From: Candidatus Cloacimonadota bacterium
GTDB taxonomy: Bacteria; Cloacimonadota; Cloacimonadia; Cloacimonadales; Cloacimonadaceae
Assembly: GCA_012516855.1 (NCBI GenBank)
Contig: JAAYWB010000016.1
Coordinates: forward strand, 29,668 to 93,667
DNA: 64,000 nucleotides
Direction of reading: 5' to 3'
This document shows, piece by piece, positions 8,797-17,688 of this stretch. The stretch's first letter is position 1; every line of letters begins with the position of its first letter. A program made the translations under genes and the position numbers. The notes beneath the pieces are model-generated. The model saw only the letters and a program-made list of their open reading frames with translations. It ran no database searches and was not told where the DNA came from.

Positions 8797-10686
8797 ATGC
8801 TTAATTTGGATCAAATCAAAAAGGACTATCAGGAAGCCCTTGCTCACTACAAGAAACGCATAGTTGTCTGCGCCGGAACAGGTTGCATAGCCAATGGTTC
8901 CCTGAAGATTTACAGTGCCCTGAAGGACAGCCTTGCCATGCACTCCCTGGATGTATCCATCGAGCTGAAAGCCCATGATGAACACGATCACGATGTATTG
9001 ATCTCGGGAAGCGGCTGCCAGGGCTTTTGTCAGGTTGGTCCGCTGGTCACGGTCGAGCCGGATGGCGTCCTCTATGCTCACGTGAAACCTGAAGACGCCG
9101 ATGAGATCGTGGGTCAGACCATTGTGCAGGGCAAGCTGATCGACCGTTTGCTCTATGTCAACCCCGCTGATGGCAGACACTGCAAGGGCGCGGGAGACAT
9201 TCCCTTTTACACCCGGCAAAAGCGCACCGCGCTTAAAGAATGCGGTCACCTGGACCCTGAAAACGTGAACGAATACATCAGTCACGGTGGTTATTTTGCT
9301 GCTCGTGACGCCTATCAGAAATACAGCGCTGAAGAACTCTGCAAACTCTATCAGGATTCTGGTTTGCGTGGGCGTGGCGGTGGTGGATTCTCCACCGGCC
9401 TGAAGTGGGAACTTACCCGCAGACAGGTGAATGAGAAAAAATACATCGTTTGTAACGGTGACGAGGGAGACCCGGGCGCTTTTATGGATCGCAGCATACT
9501 GGAAGGAAACCCTCACAGTGTGGTGGAAGGCATGATGATAGCCGCGGCGGCAGTTGGAGCCGATGAGGGCTATGTCTATGTGCGCATGGAGTATCCTCTG
9601 GCCTGCACCCGCATTCGCAAAGCTATCAGCGTGGCGGAAGAGCTCGGTATTCTGGGCGACAACGTCTTTGGCAGCGGCAAGAGCTTCCGTATCAGCGTTG
9701 TTGAAGGTGCCGGAGCTTTCGTCTGTGGGGAGGAAACGGCTCTGCTGGCTTCCATCGAAGGCAAGCGCGGCATGCCCAATCCCAAGCCGCCCTTCCCTGC
9801 TGAAAGCGGTCTCTATGGCAAACCAACTGTGATCAATAACGTTGAGACTCTGGCTTTGGTGCCGGTGGTGATGCGGGAAGGCGTTGAGGCTTTCCGGAAA
9901 GTTGGCGTTGCCAAATCTCCGGGAACCAAGACTTTTGCGCTCACGGGACATGTTGCCAATACAGGTTTGATAGAAGTCCCCTTTGGCACCACTCTGCGTC
10001 AGATCATCTTTGAGATCGGTGGAGGAGTGCTGGATAAGGATGGCAAGATCAATAACGAAGCCTTCAAGGCGGTTCAGATCGGCGGTCCTTCCGGTGGTTG
10101 CCTCACACGCGAACATCTTGATATGTCTCTGGATTATGATTCTCTGGGGGCAGTTGGGGCCATGGTTGGTTCCGGTGGTCTGGTTGTGATGAATGACTCC
10201 AGTTGCATGGTTAAGATCGCTCATTTCTTCATGAGCTTCATCCAAAATGAATCCTGTGGGAAATGCACTTTCTGCCGCATTGGCACCAGGCGCATGCTGG
10301 AAATACTTACCCGCATCACGGAAGGCAAAGGGGTTTTGGAAGATATCGACCGTCTGGAGGAACTTTCCGTGAACATCAACAAAGCTTCGCTCTGCGGCCT
10401 CGGCCAGACGGGGCCAAATTCGGTGCTCACAACCCTCCGCTATTTCAAACACGAATATCTGGCGCACATTGAGGAAAAGCGCTGCCCCGCCGGCGTTTGC
10501 ACAGCCTTGCTGCGTTATGAGATAATACCGGAAAAGTGCATCGGCTGCACAGCCTGCGCGCGCAAGTGCCCAGCGCAATGCATAACCGGGACAGTGAAAC
10601 AACCGCATGTGATAGATCAGGACAAATGCATAAAATGCGGCTCCTGCTACAAAGCCTGCAAGTTTAATGCCATCAGCAAAGGCTAG
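8797..10686 (+). CDS. NuoF/HydB-like NAD(P)H-binding FMN, FeS subunit
   Basis: 629 aa with the long architecture of HydB/HndC/StnB: an N-terminal thioredoxin-like [2Fe-2S] domain (CAGTGCIANGS ... GCQGFCQVGP), the NuoF FMN/NADH domain with GRGGGGFSTGLKWE and GDEGDPGAFMDRS, an SLBB domain, the NuoF C-terminal [4Fe-4S] motif (SCGKCTFCRIGT ... SLCGLGQ) and two added C-terminal [4Fe-4S] ferredoxin motifs (CIGCTACARKCP and CIKCGSCYKACK). It oxidises or reduces NAD(H), and in this family it also holds the single flavin at which electron bifurcation occurs. It starts 42 bases after the NuoE-like stop; the third subunit follows directly. Lengthened NuoF with extra ferredoxin domains marks soluble enzymes, not respiratory complex I. 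Confidence 0.93.
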   Translation: MLNLDQIKKDYQEALAHYKKRIVVCAGTGCIANGSLKIYSALKDSLAMHSLDVSIELKAHDEHDHDVLISGSGCQGFCQVGPLVTVEPDGVLYAHVKPEDADEIVGQTIVQGKLIDRLLYVNPADGRHCKGAGDIPFYTRQKRTALKECGHLDPENVNEYISHGGYFAARDAYQKYSAEELCKLYQDSGLRGRGGGGFSTGLKWELTRRQVNEKKYIVCNGDEGDPGAFMDRSILEGNPHSVVEGMMIAAAAVGADEGYVYVRMEYPLACTRIRKAISVAEELGILGDNVFGSGKSFRISVVEGAGAFVCGEETALLASIEGKRGMPNPKPPFPAESGLYGKPTVINNVETLALVPVVMREGVEAFRKVGVAKSPGTKTFALTGHVANTGLIEVPFGTTLRQIIFEIGGGVLDKDGKINNEAFKAVQIGGPSGGCLTREHLDMSLDYDSLGAVGAMVGSGGLVVMNDSSCMVKIAHFFMSFIQNESCGKCTFCRIGTRRMLEILTRITEGKGVLEDIDRLEELSVNINKASLCGLGQTGPNSVLTTLRYFKHEYLAHIEEKRCPAGVCTALLRYEIIPEKCIGCTACARKCPAQCITGTVKQPHVIDQDKCIKCGSCYKACKFNAISKG

Positions 10687-10695
10687 GTGAATCAG

Positions 10696-13600
10696 ATGAT
10701 TGAAGTAACGCTGAACGGAACCCAAGTGCAGACCGAAGCCGGGATCACCATCCTGGAACTGGCTCGCCGCAACGGGATCGAGATACCCAACCTTTGCCAC
10801 GATGAAGAACTGAAACCATTCGGCTCCTGCTGGGTCTGCGCAGTTGAAGTGAAGGGCCGCCGCGGATTTGTGACTTCCTGCGGCACCAAAGTGCTTCCCG
10901 GAATGGAGATCATCACGGACAGCGAGGACATCCGCGCCGCCCGCAAGATGGCGCTGGAACTGCTGATCTCGGACCATTATGCCGATTGCGAAGCCCCCTG
11001 CAAGATCGCCTGCCCGGACCATGTGGACATCCAGAGTTACGTTTCGCTGATCGCCAACGGCCAGTATCACGATGCCGTGAAGGTGATCAAAGAAACCCTG
11101 CCCATGCCCCTTTCCATAGGACGGGTCTGCCCGGCTTTCTGCGAAAAGGAATGCCGCCGCCAGATCATTGAGGAACCCATCGCCATCCGCCAGCTGAAAC
11201 GCTTTGCCGCGGATGAGGATCTCGGCGACGTCTGGAACTACGTTCCCGAGAAGGCTGAAGCCACGGGTAAAAAGATCGCCATTATCGGAGCCGGGCCTTC
11301 AGGGCTCACCTGCGGATTCTATCTTTCCAACCTCGGCCATGAGGTCACGGTCTTTGAATCAGCCCCCGCGGCTGGAGGCTGGCTGCGCTATGGGATTCCT
11401 GAGTACAGGCTGCCCAAAGACATACTGGACCGTGAGATCGAGCTGATGTGTGCCAACGGCATGAAGATCGAATACAACGTTCAATTGGGACGTGATCTAC
11501 AGCTGGAAAAGCTGAGTATTGATTACGACGCCGTCTATCTGGCCATCGGGGCCCAAAAAGCAGTGCCCATGCCGGTTAAGGGCTCAGAACTCGCCGGCTG
11601 TTATCTGGGCGTGGATTTCCTCAAAGCCCACAGCTTGGGGAACACCCCGGTTCTGGGCAAAAAAGTGGCCATCGTTGGTGGCGGAAACACCGCCATAGAC
11701 TGTGCCCGCACCGCCATTCGCCTCGGTTGCGAGGTGAGCGTTATCTATCGCCGCACCAAGGTTGAAATGCCCGCCGAACCCTTTGAAATAGAGGCTGCCG
11801 GACACGAAGGTGTGGTTTTCCACTACCTCTGCAACCCGGTTGAGTATTTCGGTGAAAACGGTGCCCTGCGTGAAGTGAAGATCGAAAGGATGAGGCTCGG
11901 AGAACCCGATGCCAGCGGAAGAAGGCGTCCCGAACCCACCGGCGAGTTTTTCACCGAAAGTTACGACTCCATCATTGCCGCCATCTCCCAAGTGCCGGAG
12001 ATTGATATCTTCGCTGAGGAAGCCAACCGTGTGGAAGGAAAAGAACTTCCCATCAGCCGCTGGCAAACGGTCATGGTGGACGAAAGCACCATGCACACGG
12101 GTTTGGCCAACGTTTTTGCCGGGGGCGATTTCCGCCGCGGGGCTGCTACAGCCATCGAGGCCATAGCCGACGGGCGTCTGGCTGCGGAAGCCATCCACCG
12201 CTATCTGGCGGGCGAGGAAATCAAAGCGGATCACTTCCGCTTCGACGCCAAGAAAGGCCACAAGGTGCAAGATATATCCCAGGAAGAATTCGCCCAATTC
12301 GAAATGATCGCGCGGAAAGTGATGCCAGAGATACCTTTGGATGAGGCTAAAAGCACTTTCAACGAGGTGGAAACCGGCTTTGACGCAGACGAGGCCAAAG
12401 CCGAAGCCGCGCGCTGCCTGGAATGCGGCTGCCAGGTGAATGAAACCTGCAAGCTGCGTGAATACTGCACCGATTTCCGGGTCGACGCCCTCCACTTCCC
12501 TGGCAGCATCAACAAACATCCCATCGATTACAGCCACCCTTACATAGTGCGCGACGCCAACAAGTGCATTAATTGCGGCCGCTGTGTGCGCACCTGCACT
12601 GAGATCCAGGGCGCCGCGGTGCTGGGTTATATGTACCGCGGTTACACGGCTGAGGTGGCCCCGGAATTTGGCGAATCGCTAACCCAGACGAACTGCGAAA
12701 GTTGCGGCAAATGCATCGCCGTTTGCCCGGTGGGCGCGCTGACGGAGAGGAATCTGAATTACAAGCTGAATCCTCTGCCGAAAGAAAGCACCCTGCAAAG
12801 CTGCGGCATTTGCGGAACCGGCTGCCAAATCCTTTGTGAAACGCAGTCCGGCCTCCCCGTGCGGATTTGCACTGACGACAGCAAGCCCGGCTTCAACGAC
12901 CGCAATCTCTGCTTCAAAGGCCGTTTCGGCTGGCAGGCCCTGTATGGCGCTGACCGTCTGAAAACGCCATTGGCATGGGAAAATGGCGTCTGGAAGGAAC
13001 TGACCTGGCGCGAAGCACTGGATTTGCTGAGTGAAAGGTTCGAATCCGCAAACAGCAGGCGCTTCGAGCTTTCGCCGCATATCTGCCTGGAAGAGATGCT
13101 GATCCTGCGAAGAGTTGCTCAAAACACAGGCACCGCCCTTCACGCCGATCCCTGTTACCGCCTGTTTAGCAGTGAGTTTCTGCCCTGGCAGCCCAATCTC
13201 GAGCCCTACGAAATTCTCGACCGCTTTGATGAATATGTGGTGGTGGGAGAGATCAGCCACACCCTGCGCACCATTCTGCGCCTAAAACAGCGTCAGGGCA
13301 AGAGGCTTGTCAGCGTGGCCAGTTGCGGCTCCAAAGCTCTGATGTTTGCGGATAGCGTTCATTCCTCTATCGACTCGCTCAGCCCATCGCCACGCCAGCT
13401 CTTTGTCTATAACCTGAACAGGATCAGCGAGCAAAGCGTTGCCAGGGTGCTAAACGCCGCCCACAAGGTCGATCCGGCTCTGGGCAACGTGTTGGAAACC
13501 TCGGATTACCAGAACTACCGCGGCTTGCTGCTGACGCAACCGGATTTTAGCCTGCCGGAACAAACGGACTTTTTGCTTGCCTGGGGCGCTCAAACATCTA

Positions 13601-14010
13601 TGGCCACCTGTCCAGGCTTCAGGGTTGAAATCCAGCAGTTCGCGGACCCCGATTCCGAAGCTGACCTGTTGCTTCCGGGCCCCTCATATCTGGAAATCGA
13701 GGGCACAGCGCTGAGCAACAACGGAGGCATCACCAGGTTCAAAAACCCCGCCCGTTCCAACCTCAGCGGCGAATTGCTGCGCCTCTTTTACGAACTGGGA
13801 TGGATTTCACCCGCCACGGCGGACATCAACCACTGGAACGACGCGGCGGAGCAACTGCTGAAAGCAGCTTCCGCAAATGAACCCAGGGCTTACGATCCTG
13901 CCGGGATCAAGATTAACGCTCTGCGAGACATGGTGTTGCCTCTGGACAACCTGCTCCAGCAACGCATTATCATGCTTTACGAAAAGCGCAAAATTCCCAC
14001 CGGATTCTGA
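10696..14010 (+). CDS. Flavoprotein-FeS fusion: [2Fe-2S] + NfnB/GltD-like + ferredoxins + truncated molybdopterin-type domain
   Basis: About 1105 aa. Domains in order: plant-type [2Fe-2S] ferredoxin (residues 1-75; Cys in NLCHDEE, GSCWVCAVE, SCGTK); a GltD-type FeS helical domain (CEAPCKIACP, VCPAFCEKECRR); a FAD/NAD(P) two-dinucleotide-binding domain (IAIIGAGPSGLTCG and VAIVGGGNTAIDCAR); a four-Cys cluster (CLECGC ... CKLREYC); a ferredoxin pair (CINCGRCVRTC, CESCGKCIAVCP); and a NuoG/formate-dehydrogenase-like [4Fe-4S] entry (SCGICGTGC ... NLCFKG). About 350 residues of a molybdopterin-type fold follow, ending early and showing no catalytic Cys or Sec. I prefer the ATG at 10696 (AGGTGA Shine-Dalgarno at 10685-10690) to a GTG at 10687. 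With NuoE- and NuoF-like partners it resembles Sporomusa-type Nfn and related electron-bifurcating enzymes, probably linking NADPH, NADH and ferredoxin. Confidence 0.85.
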   Translation: MIEVTLNGTQVQTEAGITILELARRNGIEIPNLCHDEELKPFGSCWVCAVEVKGRRGFVTSCGTKVLPGMEIITDSEDIRAARKMALELLISDHYADCEAPCKIACPDHVDIQSYVSLIANGQYHDAVKVIKETLPMPLSIGRVCPAFCEKECRRQIIEEPIAIRQLKRFAADEDLGDVWNYVPEKAEATGKKIAIIGAGPSGLTCGFYLSNLGHEVTVFESAPAAGGWLRYGIPEYRLPKDILDREIELMCANGMKIEYNVQLGRDLQLEKLSIDYDAVYLAIGAQKAVPMPVKGSELAGCYLGVDFLKAHSLGNTPVLGKKVAIVGGGNTAIDCARTAIRLGCEVSVIYRRTKVEMPAEPFEIEAAGHEGVVFHYLCNPVEYFGENGALREVKIERMRLGEPDASGRRRPEPTGEFFTESYDSIIAAISQVPEIDIFAEEANRVEGKELPISRWQTVMVDESTMHTGLANVFAGGDFRRGAATAIEAIADGRLAAEAIHRYLAGEEIKADHFRFDAKKGHKVQDISQEEFAQFEMIARKVMPEIPLDEAKSTFNEVETGFDADEAKAEAARCLECGCQVNETCKLREYCTDFRVDALHFPGSINKHPIDYSHPYIVRDANKCINCGRCVRTCTEIQGAAVLGYMYRGYTAEVAPEFGESLTQTNCESCGKCIAVCPVGALTERNLNYKLNPLPKESTLQSCGICGTGCQILCETQSGLPVRICTDDSKPGFNDRNLCFKGRFGWQALYGADRLKTPLAWENGVWKELTWREALDLLSERFESANSRRFELSPHICLEEMLILRRVAQNTGTALHADPCYRLFSSEFLPWQPNLEPYEILDRFDEYVVVGEISHTLRTILRLKQRQGKRLVSVASCGSKALMFADSVHSSIDSLSPSPRQLFVYNLNRISEQSVARVLNAAHKVDPALGNVLETSDYQNYRGLLLTQPDFSLPEQTDFLLAWGAQTSMATCPGFRVEIQQFADPDSEADLLLPGPSYLEIEGTALSNNGGITRFKNPARSNLSGELLRLFYELGWISPATADINHWNDAAEQLLKAASANEPRAYDPAGIKINALRDMVLPLDNLLQQRIIMLYEKRKIPTGF

Positions 14011-14046
14011 AGCATCCTTGCGGATGAACCTGGCCCTATATCACAA

Positions 14047-14065
14047 GCCCGGCCTAATGCCGGGC
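14047..14065 (+). terminator. Stem-loop after the FeS-flavin operon
   Basis: A perfect 7-bp GC stem (GCCCGGC / GCCGGGC) with a 5-base loop lies 37 bases after the operon's last stop and is followed by ATATTT. The tract is not U-rich enough for a textbook intrinsic terminator, but the position fits transcript ending or 3'-end protection. Confidence 0.45.
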
Positions 14066-14129
14066 ATATTTGCAACCCGGGTTTGGCGCAGACTGCTTTT
14101 GGCTCTCTTTCAAATCGGGTCGATAACGC

Positions 14130-14325
14130 TTTGGAACGATAGACGATAGCGATGGTGTGAAGTTGCTGAGGAGAAGGGATGTAATCTGGCTGTTAAGGCC
14201 CTATCCTGTGCCTGGGATGTGCCTCCCGCATGATGCCCGCATTTGATGCGAGGATTTGGCGAGGGGCGGGGGAGAGGGATGGACGCAGGCGCTAAGGGTC
14301 TGACTGGCAGGATATTGGGGTGGGC
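14130..14325 (+). repeat. Dispersed intergenic hairpin repeat, copy B
   Basis: This copy occupies the middle of the 403-base gap between two convergent units. It carries GTGAAGTTGCT, TCTGGCTGTTAAGGCCCTAT, the CCTCCCGCATGATGCCCGCAT half-palindrome with ATGCGAGGAT, GGGGAGAGGGAT, and the right end GCGCTAAGGGTCTGACTGGCAGGATATTGGGGTGGG. Copies C and D share both ends, and copy A shares the core. There is no coding potential. Confidence 0.8.
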
Positions 14326-14413
14326 TTATGGCTCACCATCAAATCAAGAGAATGCTGACGCTCAACCGGAAAGAGGACCGAAGGACTTTGCTTATCCGGT
14401 TTGAATGAAAGAC

Positions 14414-16369
14414 TTACTTTTTCCGCACCACGCGAAAGCCGATATGATCTGCTTTGGCATAGGGTTTGCCGTGGGCGCGTGAGGTGACGCGGATATTTTC
14501 AGCGGGGTCTTTGAACGAACCGCCGCGGATAACTTTGTCGGTGCCCTGTTCAGGTCCGGCAAAAGCCAGGTCCGTTACGCTCGCGTAGGACGAATACCAG
14601 TTCCAGACCCATTCCGCCGCGTTTCCGCTGAGGTCGTAGATTCCGATTTGGTTGGGTTGTTTTTGGCCAACGGGATGGAGGCTGCCACCGCTGTTTTCGG
14701 AATACCAGGCCACCACATTCGCGACAGAGGAACCGCTGTAAGGGGTGAAAGCATCTGTGCGTCTGGCTTTGGCGACGTATTCCCACTCCGCTTCAGTAGG
14801 CAGGCGGTATCCGCTGGCGTTGAAATCGCAACTCACGCCGTTGCCAAGATATTCATAGCAGGGCTCCAAATTGTCAAGGCGGCTCTTTTCGTTGCAGAAA
14901 GCCACCACCTCATCAAAGGTGATGCCAGTGACGGGCAGGTCCTTGTCATTACCGGAAACCTTGTAGCCGGGATTGGCCATGGCCCACTGTTCACGCGTGA
15001 TTTCACGGGGTGAGATCATGAACGAAGACAGCTTCACCTGCAGCAGCGGATACTCGTCGCTTTTGGCGTCGGGGCCGTTGTTGCCGATGACCGCTGTTTC
15101 TCCCAGGACTGAGATCATTTCCAGTGGCTCGTTTGCCACCTTCTGCTTCGCGTCGGCCACCTGTGCTGGAGAGTCGCCATCCCGGGCGCGACTGAAAATC
15201 GCCCCATCCCTGATCACGTAGTATTTCAAGATAATGTAAACAAAGATGCAGGCTGAAATGATTCCCAGCACACGGAAGGTTTTCTGCAGTTTCTTGATTT
15301 CCGCAGAGGCAGCCTCGCTTTTAATGGGGATTTTATGGGCTGGACCTTCAACTGTAACATCTCCGGGACGCTTGACCGGCTCGGGGTCAACACCCCGGGA
15401 CTGTCTGCCGATTCCTGGCTGGGTATCAGACAGGGAAGGCTCAGAATTAATAGCGGGAACGCCGAGCGGGGAGAATTGGTTGTCGCCAGGAAAGGTTGCC
15501 CCTGGTTTTGATGATGCAGGCCCGGCTCCGTCAATTTCGAGAGCCACTTCCTCTTGGTTGGCGATCGCTTCCCTCATTTCCGCGGCACTGGCAAAGCGCC
15601 TGGCGGGATTAGGCTGCAAAGCCTTGTTGAGAATACTGAAGAGCCAGGGGGGGATGTGCCTTCCAGGCTGGTCTGGACTGAGCGGGTATTGGGCTAATAT
15701 TTGCTCTTTCTGGATGGAGGGGCTGTCACGACGGTCCAGTTCCCAGGGCAGTCTGCCCCGCAGCAGCAGCCAGGAAATCACAGCGGCGGACCAGATGTCC
15801 GAGCGTTCGTCCGGATTTTTCTCCGAAAAAACTTCCGGGGAGGTGAAAAGCACGGGATGGAAAGCGTGCTGCTCGGGATCGGCATTTTTCCACGCGTGGG
15901 GCGATTTGCCGAAGCCCAGCACCTTGAGGTCATAGTCCGATGTGATGATGATGTTGGTGGGGTTAAGGTTCAGATGCAGGATAAGGTGTTTGTGCGCGTG
16001 TTCAAGAGCGTCCAGCAACTGCTGGGTCCACTTGATGGCCTGGCTGTAGCTGATGTCCACGCGCGGGATGCGCAGAATATCGTTGAGAGGATCGCCCTCA
16101 AGGTATTCGCTGACCATGTAAACGGTGCCGCCATCCTCAAACAGACCTATGGTTTCACGTATGTTTGGATGTCTCAGCCGGAGGCCGGTTTCCGCTTCGT
16201 CGCGCAATTGGCTCACCTGGTCAGCGTCGCTCCGGAAGCGCTGTTCGTTGGTTTTGATGGTTACTATTCTGCCGCTGAAATAGTTGCGGGCTTTATAGAC
16301 GCAAAACTGCCTCGATTTGTGCAGGGTTTCTATGATGGTGTAAGCGTTTTCGCCGCTATTGCCGTTCAT
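14414..16369 (-). CDS. Membrane protein: degenerate Ser/Thr kinase-like domain fused to a formylglycine-generating-enzyme-like domain
   Basis: 651 aa. Residues about 10-265 are a Hanks-type kinase fold with a VYKAR strand, lysine K39 of the VAIK position, a helix-C glutamate (E58) and an SPEVF / DERSDIWSAA segment. The glycine loop is eroded (LHKSRQFCV), the HRD motif reads HLN (catalytic Asp replaced by N134), the following Lys is N136, and DFG reads GFG (G152). I infer a pseudokinase. A Pro-rich linker leads to one membrane helix at about 367-386, then an FGE/SUMF1-type domain (415-651) with YRLPTEAEWEYVA, GNAAEWVWNW and RGGSF, but without the two catalytic Cys found after RGGS in true FGE. 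The ATG overlaps the hutI stop as ATGA, so translation is coupled. A longer upstream frame exists, but it is hutI antiphase sequence. Likely a sensory or scaffolding protein. Confidence 0.85.
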   Translation of the reverse strand: MNGNSGENAYTIIETLHKSRQFCVYKARNYFSGRIVTIKTNEQRFRSDADQVSQLRDEAETGLRLRHPNIRETIGLFEDGGTVYMVSEYLEGDPLNDILRIPRVDISYSQAIKWTQQLLDALEHAHKHLILHLNLNPTNIIITSDYDLKVLGFGKSPHAWKNADPEQHAFHPVLFTSPEVFSEKNPDERSDIWSAAVISWLLLRGRLPWELDRRDSPSIQKEQILAQYPLSPDQPGRHIPPWLFSILNKALQPNPARRFASAAEMREAIANQEEVALEIDGAGPASSKPGATFPGDNQFSPLGVPAINSEPSLSDTQPGIGRQSRGVDPEPVKRPGDVTVEGPAHKIPIKSEAASAEIKKLQKTFRVLGIISACIFVYIILKYYVIRDGAIFSRARDGDSPAQVADAKQKVANEPLEMISVLGETAVIGNNGPDAKSDEYPLLQVKLSSFMISPREITREQWAMANPGYKVSGNDKDLPVTGITFDEVVAFCNEKSRLDNLEPCYEYLGNGVSCDFNASGYRLPTEAEWEYVAKARRTDAFTPYSGSSVANVVAWYSENSGGSLHPVGQKQPNQIGIYDLSGNAAEWVWNWYSSYASVTDLAFAGPEQGTDKVIRGGSFKDPAENIRVTSRAHGKPYAKADHIGFRVVRKK

Positions 16370-17622
16370 TCTGAAGAGGTGTGGACCAGCTTTCCCCTGG
16401 CGTAAACTGCTGTGATATACGATGATCCCAGATGGTAGGGAATGAAGTTCAGGGAAGGGATGTCCCAGATGCAGAAGTCCGCCAGTTTTCCCGGCTCCAG
16501 CGAGCCTGTCTCTGCCCCCAGGCCAAGGGCGTGGGCGGCATTGATGGTGCAGGCGCAGAGCGCTTCCACGGGATTCAGGCCCATCTGCAGGCAGGCCAGG
16601 CTCATGGTGAAAGGCAGCGAGTCGCAGTTGCAGCTTCCGGGGTTGTAATCCGTGGCGATGGCCACCGGCAGGCCACAATCGATCATGTGGCGGCCACGGG
16701 CATATTTCTTGCTGGCCAGCGAATAGAGCGTGGCGGGCAGCAGAACGGGGATCACGCCGGATTCTTTCATGGCCTGGATACCCGCGTCGGAAGCGGCTCC
16801 CAGGTGGTCGGCTGACACGCAGCCCAGCTCAGCCGCGAGTTCCGCTCCGCCGATGGGCTCGATCTCATCAGCGTGCATTTTGAGCGACAAACCGTGGTCT
16901 CTGGCGCAATTGAGCACGATCCTGCTCTCTTCAATGCCGAAAACGTGGGCTTCGGTAAAGATGTCGCAAAACCGGGCTATGCCTTGCTCAGCCACGGCGG
17001 GGATCATATCTTCGCAGAGGATTTTTACATAAGCCGCATGGTTATCTTTGAATTCCTCGGGAAATTCGTGCGCGCCCATGAAGGTGGGAACAGCGGTTAC
17101 GGGCAATTCCTTGTTCAGCCGGGCGACAACGCGCAGTTGTTTCAGTTCGCTGGCTGTATCGAGGCCGTATCCGCTTTTGGCTTCCACGGTGGTGGTGCCC
17201 AACGCTATCATTTTGCGGATTCTTTTGGCGGCAAGCTCGAAGAGCAGGTCCTCAGAAGCATCGCGGGTGGTTCTTATCGTGCCCCGGATGCCGCCTCCGG
17301 CCAGGGATATCTCCACATAGGATTTTCCTTCCAGGCGCAGGGCAAATTCGTCCTCACGGGTGTGCACGAAAACCGGATGGGTGTGGCAGTCCACGAAACC
17401 GGGCAAAACCAGTTTGCCATCCGCGGAAACCACTTCCGGGGCGGAATACGCGGCCATGATCTCAGCCGTTGTGCCCACAGCAAGGATCCGTCCGTCTTTA
17501 ACGGCCAGAGCTCCGTCAGCTATGATACCGGGGTCGCTCATCGCAGATCCGGTGCGGGGTTCAGCGCCTCCCCTCAGCGTTACAAGTTGCCTGCAATCCT
17601 TTAGTATTAGGTTAGCCTGCAC
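16366..17622 (-). CDS. hutI: Imidazolonepropionase (histidine degradation)
   Basis: 418 aa, the normal length. It hydrolyses imidazolone-5-propionate to N-formimino-L-glutamate, the third step of histidine catabolism. Amidohydrolase marks are visible: the DCHTHPVF metal-binding pair, RLEGKSYVEI and GGGIRGTIRTTR substrate-binding block, KSGYGLD, a later HADE, and ATDYNPGSC near the C-terminus. It starts with GTG at 17622 behind a full AGGAGG (17630-17635) at 7-base spacing. The stop overlaps the start of the kinase/FGE-like gene. Other hut genes (hutH, hutU, ftcD) are not in the window, so the pathway must be completed elsewhere. Confidence 0.95.
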   Translation of the reverse strand: MQANLILKDCRQLVTLRGGAEPRTGSAMSDPGIIADGALAVKDGRILAVGTTAEIMAAYSAPEVVSADGKLVLPGFVDCHTHPVFVHTREDEFALRLEGKSYVEISLAGGGIRGTIRTTRDASEDLLFELAAKRIRKMIALGTTTVEAKSGYGLDTASELKQLRVVARLNKELPVTAVPTFMGAHEFPEEFKDNHAAYVKILCEDMIPAVAEQGIARFCDIFTEAHVFGIEESRIVLNCARDHGLSLKMHADEIEPIGGAELAAELGCVSADHLGAASDAGIQAMKESGVIPVLLPATLYSLASKKYARGRHMIDCGLPVAIATDYNPGSCNCDSLPFTMSLACLQMGLNPVEALCACTINAAHALGLGAETGSLEPGKLADFCIWDIPSLNFIPYHLGSSYITAVYARGKLVHTSSE

Positions 17623-17688
17623 TTTTCAACCTCCTGTTCATGCGCCTGACGCGTTTATTTGTATATTGTTCCCTTTGCCCGTTTCAGA

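Noticed and set aside
8770..11070. 766-codon open frame antisense to the NuoF-like gene and the start of the flavoprotein
   Set aside because: It mirrors the conserved NuoF-like and ferredoxin coding on the other strand, has no recognisable motif and spans two real genes; it is a product of codon bias.
11584..12537. 317-codon open frame antisense to the flavoprotein fusion
   Set aside because: Lies wholly inside conserved FAD/NAD(P) and ferredoxin coding; no family features.
13037..13051. GGTTCGAATCC-like tRNA T-arm word
   Set aside because: Inside coding sequence of the flavoprotein with no acceptor or anticodon stem around it. No tRNA was found in the window.
14364..14401. AACCGGA ... TCCGGTT pairing after the kinase/FGE-like gene
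   Set aside because: The 24-base loop and lack of a T-run make a terminator unlikely.
16370..16678. Longer N-terminus for the kinase/FGE-like protein (103 extra codons)
   Set aside because: The extension is out-of-frame hutI sequence rich in Arg/His/Pro; the ATGA overlap with hutI marks the true start.
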